Notes under the pieces: model-generated
What the model was told of the DNA's origin: nothing
Database searches by the model: none
What the model saw: the letters and a program-made list of their open reading frames with translations, nothing else
In this document: one piece after another, positions 56,225-64,000 of the stretch
How positions within the stretch are numbered: position 1 is the first letter of the stretch
Layout: each line of letters starts with the position of its first letter
DNA from: Plenodomus lindquistii
Taxonomy: Eukaryota; Ascomycota; Dothideomycetes; Pleosporales; Leptosphaeriaceae
Direction: 5' to 3'
Assembly (NCBI GenBank): GCA_025504975.1
Contig: JANUWI010000001.1
Location: forward strand, 682,001-746,000
DNA length: 64,000 nucleotides
Program-made: the position numbers and the translations under genes

Positions 56225-56838
56225 CAAGGTACCCAATTGCTCACTTGAGAAATGATACCCCTTGTTCGTATTTTCCTCTTTTTACGATGCAATTGAGATG
56301 ACATGGGTGGTCAGGCGTTTGTCACTGAATGCTTTAATTGATGGTCAACAAGACTGAGATGGTCCTCTAGGCGCTGGCGTAGTGACTTTGGTCGGCATCT
56401 CGATAGACTGTAGACAACGATGCAATGAGTGCTGCTATGCTGCTTGTTCTAGTGAGTTTTGCGCTAGCGAAGTCGGACATTGGTCTCTGGTCTGTTCAGT
56501 CTATCGCAGGGCTATGACCGGACAGAGCCCGATTCTTGGGTTCCAGACAGCGGTGTACATGCACACAGGTCGTGAGCAAAGCGGGAACGCGAGCTAGGTA
56601 CGCTATCACGTGAGTCGGAGGCGGAGTAGAATCACCGATGGCAGCGGTAGCCTGGAGTAGTCTATAGTACGAGTAGCACTACGACTGTTATGTAGCTCCA
56701 CACCCCGCCATCCAAGCCAAGCACATAGTAACAACGCGATTGCCTGCAACGTCAACACCAAGCAGGCGCACAATCGCGAACGTCGTCTCCCACATACGTC
56801 GTTCCAGGCCTCATTCCAGGCTCACTGCTACCACAAAC
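56225..56838. other. Intergenic, csn6 promoter side
   Basis: About 610 bases with no gene. The frame of csn6 is open upstream to about 56740 without an ATG, which is not taken as coding. The 100 bases before 56839 are CA-rich. Confidence 0.45.
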
Positions 56839-58239
56839 ATGGCCGAGGCCGCACAGAACCCTCTCATCTCCGCCACACGGGCATCCGACAGTTCGCCGTC
56901 GGTACAACTGCACCCGCTAGTGCTCCTTACCATATCTGACTGCATTACGCGACACACACTGCGACAGCAGACGGGGCCAGTTGTAGGGGCCATACTGGGT
57001 GCTCAAGATGGCCAGAACGTCACAATGGAGGTCGCGTTCCAGGCTAAGCTCAAGCTCGGCGCGGCAGGACATGTAGCGCTGGACGACGAGTGGTTCGGCA
57101 AGCGCTTGGAAGACTGTGAGTTTGTCTCTACCATCGTCTGCGGACCCAAAGCTGAGAATGGCCAGTCAAGGATGTACACAAGCAGCCACAGCTCGACTTG
57201 GTCGGATGGTTCACCCTAGGCCCCGTCTCAGGTCCACAGCCCCATATCCTCCCCATACACTCGCGCATATCAGAGCTGTACACAGAGTCACCTCTGCTCT
57301 TACTGTTCCACCCAGACTCTGCCTTCTCCGAAGCAACCGCTGCAGGCAAACTGCCTCTCACTCTCTACGAATCGGTATCCGTCACCACGGCCAGCGAGCC
57401 AAACGACAAGGCCATGGACATTGATGGCGCGGTGCAAGCCAAGTCTACAAAGTTCCGCGAGCTTGTGTATTCAATAGAGACTGGCGAGGCCGAGATGATA
57501 TCGGTAGACTTTGTAGCCCGTGGCGGTGGCAATGCTACGGCTGTCGAGGGCTCATCTGGCGGCGGTCCTACCACACCAAAGAATGGCTCCCCCAGGGCTG
57601 ATGAGGCTGTTGGAAAGCGCAGCACGCGGGGTAAACAAAAGGACAAGGACAAGGAGAACGGCTACACGTTTGACGAGTCGACAGTCATGACTGCAGAGGA
57701 TGATGAGAGTAAGTGGTTTACCCACGCACATGGCTCTTGAGCGCACACTGACAGATGTAGTACTCTCCTCGCTTACAGCCAAGATGAATGCTATTCGAAT
57801 GCTGAGTCGTCGCATCTCACTCCTTCGTGCCTACCTCGATGCTCTCCCGCCGTCATACCTCTCAGACTCGTCGCTACCTGTCGCTCCGCACATGGACGCA
57901 CAAACCTCACTCCCTCTCAACCATTCAATCCTCCGTAGCGTCTCTGCAATGCTTGCCCGGATCAACATTCTCGCCCCGCCCGATTCTGGTGCATTCAGCC
58001 TTGAATCGCAGCAGGAAGCCTCTGACGTCCAGCTCGTCAACCTCCTCTCATCCATCACAAACTCCGTGTCTGCGGCTCGAGATCTCGGACGTACGAGTCA
58101 GATAGTCGAGAATGCCAAATCCCAGAATAAGAATCGGATGGGCATGGGTGGTATGTCTGGCGGCTATGGTGGTGGCGATCCGAGCTTCTTCGGTACCGTC
58201 ATGGGCGCTGGAGGTATGGGTGGTGATAGAATGTATTGA
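56839..58239 (+). CDS. csn6: COP9 signalosome subunit 6 (CSN6, MPN domain)
   Basis: Three exons, 56839-57115, 57166-57708 and 57761-58239, give 432 residues. The MPN domain (about 22-160) begins with VQLHPLVLLTISDCITR and includes GAILGAQDG and DLVGWFTLGP. The catalytic JAMM zinc ligands are absent, as expected for CSN6 and its relatives. A charged, disordered insert (KQKDKDKENGY region) precedes the helical C-terminal domain with SSLTAKMNAIRML. The protein ends in a Gly/Met-rich tail (GMGGMSGGYGGGD). CSN6 pairs with CSN5 in the complex that removes NEDD8 from cullins; in fungi it affects light response and development. The next gene starts only 62 bases downstream. Confidence 0.88.
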
Positions 58240-58301
58240 TGTCCCGAAGAGTTCTTCGTTATCATCACGCCAAGCTTCTCTGGAGACACAGGGCTAATGG
58301 T

Positions 58302-58736
58302 ATGCTTAGTCCACTAATGAGCAATTCGCCCAAAGTCCGCGTAAAGCATGTACATTGGGCACCCAGCGAGGAGAATTCTATACATTGGCCATCCAGCGCG
58401 GATGGCTCGAGCCCTGCGCTTGATCAGTATGAGTCCAACACCAGCCTTTACACCAACTCTGATAGCAATTCCTACTCCAACCTTTACCCCGACTCTACCC
58501 CAGGCTCTGAAGTCGACGACGAATACGAATGGGAAACTCGGCATCATATTGCCAGTTTCTTTTTCTCAGTTACCTTACTGATGGCTTCTCCATTTATTGT
58601 GGCGACACTTATGCTACTTGCAGTACCGCTTGCCTGGTATCGTGTGTTAGCTTTTATGCTACACTGGGTGTGCGGCATCTCTGTGCTCTTTCTGCAGTTC
58701 CTTGTCGTCATGTATGCGGAGTATTGGAGCATTTGA
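58302..58736 (+). CDS. Small two-span membrane protein, unknown
   Basis: An open frame of 144 residues from ATG 58302; ATG 58317 (139 residues) is an equal choice. The N-terminus has basic sequence and VKHVHWAPSEEN, a motif type seen in other small fungal proteins. A Ser/Tyr/Asn-rich linker follows, then two strong hydrophobic segments (about residues 86-104 and 112-132). The N-terminal part contains a short internal repeat. No family is recognised. It begins 62 bases after the csn6 stop on the same strand, very close for separate fungal transcripts. Two clear spans argue for a real gene. Confidence 0.55.
   Translation: MLSPLMSNSPKVRVKHVHWAPSEENSIHWPSSADGSSPALDQYESNTSLYTNSDSNSYSNLYPDSTPGSEVDDEYEWETRHHIASFFFSVTLLMASPFIVATLMLLAVPLAWYRVLAFMLHWVCGISVLFLQFLVVMYAEYWSI
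58352..58398 (+). repeat. Imperfect 17-bp direct repeat, period 30
   Basis: Two copies of an ACATTGG..CCAGCG unit (58352-58368 and 58382-58398) differ at two positions and are spaced by exactly 30 bases, so they encode a 10-residue repeat with HW in each unit. Confidence 0.75.
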
Positions 58737-59753
58737 CTCTAAAGTGCCATCCACTATCAGAGTAGAAAGTGTGCTCTGCATAGCGGTTGGCGCGTGGGTA
58801 CTGGGAGACAGCCTGTTGAGTCGAGCACCGGGTGGAGTACACAGCACAAGCGTAATAAAGAGTATCAATTCAAGGTGCAATCGGCCCAACGCGGGTTGAC
58901 GTCTTGCGTGCAGAGTCGTGTCATTGTCTCCTAACCATTCGTGAGGTCTAGATCTATTAGAAACGCTATTGTGTTACCAGGATAGCTGCCCCTTCGTATC
59001 AGTCCTAAATCAACAAAAGTCCGACATGCACCCATACTGCGCCATGGCTAGTTTCGCATCCCATTAATCGCGATATGTTAACAGACAAAAAACGCAATCC
59101 ACCCATTTTCATCACTCCGTCGCTGAATGAATCGAAAAAGGAAAAATGACCACCACGTCCAGGTTTCCCACCCACCACCCACTCCGTACTGCTTCAACTT
59201 CCCAGCGCCCCCCTTTCAGCATCAATACATCACATACATACCCTTCCGCCCTTCACACTTCTTCAAACGCTCGTATTTCGTGCCTACAGACTGACTGCTC
59301 AGCCAATAACGGTAGAGCTTGCCCACGTTCCACATTTGCTAATCTGCGCGTCTCAAACACCTTTTGCGCATTTTTGTACGAAAAACGGGCACGGCGTGGA
59401 GTTTAGACGCGGGTGGCGCGGTAGTAACATGCACTAGTAGGTGAGGCGAACGCGAGGCATAGTTTTTTTGCAAATCGGGTGATGTTGGTGGTGGCTTTCT
59501 TTCGTACAGAGGTACGTCTTGGTTCTTGAACTCATGATGGTGAGACTAGAGGAGAGAGGCGGGGGCGGGGGCGTATCTGATGGACACTGCATCCATGGAC
59601 AAGTACGCCGGACGGTGAGTGTTGCTTTTGGGATGGTGATGGTGATGGTGATGGTGATGGTGATGGTGATGGTGATGGTGATGGTGATGGTGATGGTGAT
59701 GGTGATGGCGTCATTAGGTCTGTCGGGTGTGGCATGGCGTGGGTAAGGCTGGA
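58737..59753. other. Convergent intergenic region with a hexanucleotide array
   Basis: About 1 kb between the small membrane gene and a minus-strand gene. Apart from the (GGTGAT)n array there is no supported feature. An 86-codon frame (59146-59406) has Ser/Thr-rich chance composition and is not called. Confidence 0.45.
59632..59708. repeat. (GGTGAT)n hexanucleotide array
   Basis: About twelve nearly perfect tandem copies. It lies about 45 bases beyond the stop of the minus-strand gene at 59754, so it probably sits in that gene's 3' untranslated region as (ATCACC)n. Confidence 0.95.
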
Positions 59754-60785
59754 CTAATTGATGTAAAGTGGTGAGGATTTCTTCGCGGTGAAAGCGGTTT
59801 CATCGGGAGAAGAGGGTGATGATGGCGCTGAGGCGGATGATGGTCTGGGACTGTAGGGTTGTGGCTCTTCGCTATTGACTACTGACCAGAACGATCTGAC
59901 TACCTCGGCCATGTCTTCTTCTTGTTTCTGCGCATTTCTGCTGTCTAGGCTTGATATGCTGGTAGCGGAGATTGAGTAGGAGGACTCGCTAGCATTCGGA
60001 TCTCGTGCCGCAAGACTCCCGTCTTCTGTGTTTTGGTGCTGGATCGGTAGCACGGGGACGACATTGTCTTCCCAGGACCAGCTTGTGCCTTCAAAGTCGA
60101 TGCCATCACCATGATGGTTTGCAGTAATGACATCTTCTTCTTCTCCTTCATGTGGCAGGTGTTGCAGAACCCAACTTCCACTGTCGTTTTCGTCGTCCCA
60201 GGGATGCGAGTAATCCGTACTAACAGGATGTAAAGGATCAGTGCTCGCAACGTAGTTTCCATCGTAGTCATTATCGTCCATATCAGCCCACTGCTTGCGT
60301 TTTTCAGGCTCAAGTATGTCCTCTGGTCGAACTTCTTGTGATAGCGGCGATGGTGCTGTAGTGTAGAAGCTGACACTGACTCGCGAAACAGGACGCTTCA
60401 CCACGGGTGCAAAGAGCCGCCGCGTGTCCCACGATTCTTGCGTGTACCTGTTCTTCAGTTCGTGCACTAGACTGTCAACCATTTTGTATTTTGCAAAGTC
60501 GGTGGCGCCCCTAAGCTTGTCCTGGAAGGCCACGGCTCTCCTCAGTTTTGAAGCCCAATCTTGTTCCCATTGTTCGAGCTGACAGGCTCCACAGTCGTTT
60601 CTGACGTGGATTGTCAGGAATGATTCGGCTGTACATGCAGCTTTGGTGCTGGTCCGAGTAATCTTATGTTTCGTGCCTGCGCAGCGGGAACGTCGTCGAC
60701 GGAGGGAGTGCGCACACGCGAAGTGGTAGTATACGACATTGCACATTGTTGACTGGAGAGTTTCGAGGTCCTTGGCTTGGTTCAT
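59754..60785 (-). CDS. Uncharacterised fungal protein with Cys-rich N-terminus
   Basis: A single exon of 343 residues. The N-terminal 70 residues contain Cys at 15, 24, 35, 51, 65 and 68 plus His26 (CNVVYYHFACAH, then CGAC), which may bind zinc. A helical segment follows (about 70-115, WEQDWASKLRRAV). The remainder is acidic, Ser/Asp/Pro-rich and probably disordered. ATG at 60785 is used; Met14 (60746), giving MCNVVYYHF, is a likely alternative because similar fungal proteins begin at that point. The function is unknown. Codon-like periodicity and the long frame support a real gene. Confidence 0.65.
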   Translation of the reverse strand: MNQAKDLETLQSTMCNVVYYHFACAHSLRRRRSRCAGTKHKITRTSTKAACTAESFLTIHVRNDCGACQLEQWEQDWASKLRRAVAFQDKLRGATDFAKYKMVDSLVHELKNRYTQESWDTRRLFAPVVKRPVSRVSVSFYTTAPSPLSQEVRPEDILEPEKRKQWADMDDNDYDGNYVASTDPLHPVSTDYSHPWDDENDSGSWVLQHLPHEGEEEDVITANHHGDGIDFEGTSWSWEDNVVPVLPIQHQNTEDGSLAARDPNASESSYSISATSISSLDSRNAQKQEEDMAEVVRSFWSVVNSEEPQPYSPRPSSASAPSSPSSPDETAFTAKKSSPLYIN

Positions 60786-61469
60786 TGGCACGGTCTCTCG
60801 TAGACGCTCTTCCTGAACCTGATGCTCGGATTGATGGTTGAGATCAGCGATAGACCTGCAATGTTTCTGCGCGTAGATTGGCTACAGTGACGGTGAGAGT
60901 GGGGCTATTGAAGTAAAGGAAGAGCAGCATTATTGCTCTCAAAATTACAAGGAATGGGTAATATAACGGCAACCCAGTCAAACCAAAGGCACACTGTCAA
61001 ATTCGTCCGCGTAAGATTGCGGTGGAGAAGCTGATGTTGGACATAGACTGCTGGCAGGCAGCGTAGCCGTCAAAGTTGGGTGGAGCGAAGACGCGATTCA
61101 CGTGCAGGCTCGATACGTCTACACGGGTCACAGGAGGAAACAGGACGAAGTCAGGTGTTGGACAGAGAGAATGCGCTGATTACGCAGGACGCTACGCTAT
61201 TCTACGAAGTATGTATGGAACCCAATGGCCGAAAGTGTAGCCTTGCTCCTACCCATCCTCACAATAATTCGCCCGGGAAAACAACTCACTTGGAGAGCCA
61301 AATGCAGTGAACAGTGGAAAGTATAAAAGTGTAGGAAAACAGTCGAGAAAAAGTGCCGCTCTCTCGTTGGTGAAGCCCATGATTCGTTATAATGTGTATA
61401 CCATCGGCAGCCAATATGTGTCCAGAAATGCGCCGTAATGTACAAAGTGGAAGAAAACTAGATGGGGAA
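60786..61469. other. Intergenic
   Basis: About 680 bases between two minus-strand genes. No ORF, RNA gene or repeat is recognised. It holds the promoter of the 59754-60785 gene and the 3' flank of the next. Confidence 0.45.
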
Positions 61470-63233
61470 TCAATATCGCGCAACAGGGCTGGTAGTGGAG
61501 GCATCTTGCACCAAAACCCCCTCCTTGACACCTTCTTTTTCAAGCTTGTGCATCCAATCATCTTTCTTGTCCTTTTTTGTCATCCATCCCGTGAAGACCT
61601 TCTTCAGGCGTGACTTTTGCTCCTCTTTCTTGACAGGTTTAGGCTCATTCGAAATTGTGTGCCGTGGTGAGCTGTCCACGCTCATCTTACGAGAATAGTT
61701 TGCTACGTCACTCGCCGTGCCGGGTGTCGTGGGGACGCTATCGCCGCTTCGTTGGCGGGTATGGGTGCTTTGGGGATGTTCGAGACGTTGGTCAATGTTA
61801 TTCGAGGACCAGCTGTTCATCATTGTGTTGGGCGTATCTGGGACCGGGGGAGGTGCCCTCCGTGGAGACAAAGGGATATCTTGTTGGGTTTTTGATGAAG
61901 CACGTGGAGGATAGGCTTTGGCGTACTGCATTGCCAGTGTGTCTGAACCACTCTTCCTGTGGTGACTGTATCTAGTAGGTGAAGGCCCCTGAGCTTGCTC
62001 CTGGGGTCGCATCAGACTTGCGATGTGTGTTTCGGAGGTGGGTGGTTTTGGCGAGGCAGCCTTGTCTTGTTTCGAGGGCTCGGGCTCCTTCCACTGATCC
62101 AGGCCGGGCAAGGGTGGCAGCTCTCGGTTCAAGTCCATTTGTCCAGACTCTGACTTTCGGGGCTGATCAGTGTCGTCGGCTGGCCCGCCTGAAGTGCCTG
62201 GTCTGGTCCTGGAGCCCGATCTGCGAGGCATGGCCCACTTGCGCCAGGAAGCGCTGCGTTGAAGGTCCTGGTCGTTGGCGTCTTCTGAGTGGCGAAGCGA
62301 CTCTTTTGACTGCGCTCGGCTGAGAGCCCGACTACGGCTGCCGGGAAAGACGTAGCCCTTGATGTTGTGCTTGATGCTGGCAGATCGGCTTGGGGAGCGG
62401 ACCGCCGTCGAGGGGGGTGCCTGGGGCTGCGATGCGTCGCGGAGCTTCTTCTTGTCCAGCTCCTTGGCCATCCATTCTGCTGCCTGTGCGTCGGCGATGG
62501 CTGCGGGATGCTCTTGCTGCGAGGATGCGACCTTGGAGTGGGCCAGGGTGGATGCAACGGCGACGGGAAGGGGAATGCTCTCGTTGGAGTCGTAGAGTTG
62601 GACGGCCGGGCGGGGCATGTCCATCGAGGCCTTGCCATACGTCTTGAGCTTGCCTTGTCGCTTGTCGTCACGCTCGTCGAGCCAGGCAAAGTCGGCGCGC
62701 TTGCGACTGCTGTTTGCGCGGACGGGCAGCTCGTTCTGTGCGGTGCGGGCTCTGATTTCCATGTCGGCCTTTGCTCGCGTCCTTGTCTTGGTCCTGCGCA
62801 GCGACGTGGCCGTGGTCAGTTCTGCCGGCGCTCCTGTCGGGGCGCGCACGCGCACTTGGGTTGTGGGGGCGTGGGAGGCGGAGTTGGGCTCTTTGGGGCG
62901 CGGCAAGCCTCCAAAGTCGAGCTTTGGGTCCGTGTTGTCCATGCCATGGTCCGACGGCTTGAAGTTTTGCAGGATTTCGCGACATGCCAGGCGAAGCTCC
63001 TGCTCCGTGTGCGCGTCGAGCGGGCGGCGGCTGATGAAGGGCGAGTTGTCGCATATGCTGTCCCTGGAGGCGTGGGTCTTGTGCGAATGCGCCGCCGACG
63101 GGGGACGTGGTGTTGGCTGCGGCGACGCTGAGGTTGGGGGCGCTGCAGCTGCTACCACTGCCGGCTCCGACTTGGTCTCGGGCTTGGGGGCAGTCTTTGC
63201 AGGCGCCAGGTTGAAGGAGAATTTACGCTTCAT
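61470..63233 (-). CDS. Uncharacterised basic, disordered fungal protein
   Basis: A single exon of 587 residues from MKRKFSFNLAPAKT. The protein is dominated by Ser, Pro, Lys and Arg, with many RSxS and SPxR motifs that look like kinase sites. A more ordered block lies at about residues 75-100 (EQELRLACREILQNFKPSDHGM). A conserved-looking C-terminus is basic and helical (KSRLKKVFTGWMTKKDKKDDWMHKL). No enzymatic domain is recognised. Such proteins may be scaffolds or signalling adaptors, but the function is unknown. The start is the first ATG after a TATG-repeat leader. Confidence 0.72.
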   Translation of the reverse strand: MKRKFSFNLAPAKTAPKPETKSEPAVVAAAAPPTSASPQPTPRPPSAAHSHKTHASRDSICDNSPFISRRPLDAHTEQELRLACREILQNFKPSDHGMDNTDPKLDFGGLPRPKEPNSASHAPTTQVRVRAPTGAPAELTTATSLRRTKTRTRAKADMEIRARTAQNELPVRANSSRKRADFAWLDERDDKRQGKLKTYGKASMDMPRPAVQLYDSNESIPLPVAVASTLAHSKVASSQQEHPAAIADAQAAEWMAKELDKKKLRDASQPQAPPSTAVRSPSRSASIKHNIKGYVFPGSRSRALSRAQSKESLRHSEDANDQDLQRSASWRKWAMPRRSGSRTRPGTSGGPADDTDQPRKSESGQMDLNRELPPLPGLDQWKEPEPSKQDKAASPKPPTSETHIASLMRPQEQAQGPSPTRYSHHRKSGSDTLAMQYAKAYPPRASSKTQQDIPLSPRRAPPPVPDTPNTMMNSWSSNNIDQRLEHPQSTHTRQRSGDSVPTTPGTASDVANYSRKMSVDSSPRHTISNEPKPVKKEEQKSRLKKVFTGWMTKKDKKDDWMHKLEKEGVKEGVLVQDASTTSPVARY

Positions 63234-63693
63234 GCTAGGCGAGTGCACTCTACGCGAGGGATCGTCGTATGTATGTATGTCTGTCTGCACGTATGTCTGC
63301 ACGTATGTTGTATGTATGTTGTATGTCTACCTCAGCAATGATAATGGCAGCTGGAAACACGGGGCTAGCAATGGCCAGACCCAGCTAGACTACGGGCGAT
63401 GGCGTGTTTCTAGACCGGGCATGTCTATATATGTACACGAGTAAGCAGAGTGTCCCCTCTTAGCAGGAGGTGTTTGGGTTTCAGAAGAAGCGCCCGCGAC
63501 CAGCCTGATAGGCTGCGTGCGTCAACGGCAATCACCGTGCTTATCATCAGCCCTGCCGCATCGGGAGCCACAAATTAGCCGGTGCACCCTCATCTCCATT
63601 CCATGCCTCCGTCGTACACACCAAGTCCATGAATACATTATATCAAAACTAGGTATTACATTCGTTACCAGTCCCCCCTCCAGAGTGCCTTGT
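63234..63693. other. Intergenic with TATG-rich leader
   Basis: About 460 bases between the disordered-protein start and the 3' end of the partial SDR gene. Apart from the tetranucleotide-rich leader nothing is recognised. Confidence 0.4.
63265..63330. repeat. Degenerate (GTAT)n / GTCTGCAC repeat
   Basis: Interrupted GTAT and GTCT copies with a repeated CTGCACGTATGT unit, in the 5' leader or promoter of the gene starting at 63233. Confidence 0.7.
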
Positions 63694-64000
63694 TCAGAGC
63701 TTGCCCTTGATCTCGTTGGCAGCCTTTTTCCTCCATCCCGTGAGCATGGACCCACCATCAATTTCCAACGCATTACCCGTCATATGTGCACTCGCAGTCG
63801 ATGACAAGAACAGAACCAACCCTCCAAAATCACTGGGCTTACCAATCCTTCCCGTAGGCTGCCCAGCCAGAAGGATATCAGCGTATTTGTCGATACCAAA
63901 GTTTGTCATTCGCGACGGAAAGACACCAGGGCAAATGGCATTCACCATGATGTTTTGCGGCGCCAACTTGGAAGCTTGTAGCTTGGTGAGATGTATCGCC
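63694..64000 (-). CDS. Short-chain dehydrogenase, C-terminal part (runs off window)
   Basis: Partial: the 5' part lies beyond 64000. The visible 102 residues read from AIHLTKLQASKLAPQNI through NAICPGVFPSRMT and GKPSDFGGLVLFLSS to TGNALEIDGG. This is the cofactor and substrate-side C-terminal third of a classical SDR, most like fungal 3-oxoacyl-ACP reductase/RhlG-type proteins. The catalytic Tyr and Lys are not in the window. It ends with a basic WRKKAANEIKGKL tail. Confidence 0.85.
   Translation of the reverse strand, partial: AIHLTKLQASKLAPQNIMVNAICPGVFPSRMTNFGIDKYADILLAGQPTGRIGKPSDFGGLVLFLSSTASAHMTGNALEIDGGSMLTGWRKKAANEIKGKL

Noticed and set aside
62367..63444. Plus-strand frames of 254 and 275 codons opposite the disordered protein gene
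   Set aside because: They are antisense shadows with Cys/Gly/Arg-rich composition, while the minus strand has a coherent 587-codon frame with a conserved-looking C-terminus.

Overview
The window looks like nuclear DNA of a filamentous ascomycete fungus. Genes are interrupted by short introns (mostly 45-75 nt, GT..AG, often with a CTAAC/CTGAC-like branch site). Both strands carry genes with no operon logic, and several proteins are fungal types (Vps17, Snx41/Atg20, Atg3, a GT69 mannosyltransferase, acetate kinase, a SLIP-GC-like GTPase). A Dothideomycete such as a member of Pleosporales is my guess from overall impression; nothing in the window proves it. No rRNA, CRISPR array, complete transposon or secondary-metabolite cluster was seen.

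Layout. 0-15 kb is gene-dense: GT69 glycosyltransferase, Zrt3-like ZIP zinc transporter, retromer sorting nexin Vps17 (minus), mitochondrial EF-G2, a small membrane protein, an unknown single-span protein and sorting nexin Snx41. 15-22 kb is sparse, with an initiator tRNA-Met and an amidase gene followed by about 3.6 kb without a recognisable gene. 22-31 kb holds a large dynamin-superfamily GTPase and a convergent non-canonical poly(A)/poly(U) polymerase with a very long low-complexity tail. 31-40 kb holds an isochorismatase-fold hydrolase, a tiny membrane ORF, acetate kinase, a short-chain dehydrogenase and a membrane-anchored DUF3445 (heme-dependent N-demethylase-like) protein. 40-43 kb has only weak ORFs. 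43-52 kb holds Atg3, a Baeyer-Villiger-type monooxygenase, a head-to-head pair of splicing genes (PHF5A/Rds3 and a pinin-domain protein), an epoxide hydrolase and an unknown ORF. After a 2.3 kb sparse stretch, 54.8-64 kb holds a zinc polyol/alcohol dehydrogenase, COP9 signalosome subunit 6, a small two-span membrane protein, two uncharacterised proteins and the 3' end of another short-chain dehydrogenase running off the window.

Functional themes. Endosome and autophagy traffic recurs (Vps17, Snx41, Atg3), as do RNA processing (poly(A) polymerase, PHF5A, pinin) and redox/detoxification enzymes (monooxygenase, epoxide hydrolase, dehydrogenases, amidase). The redox genes are separated by housekeeping genes, so they are not called a pathway cluster. 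Gene models were built by hand from reading frame, splice signals and family motifs; every junction was checked for phase, but none has transcript support here. The most notable observations are two micro-exons (15 and 16 nt), three stop-free introns of length 3n placed at nucleotide-binding motifs, and the shared promoter of two splicing genes.
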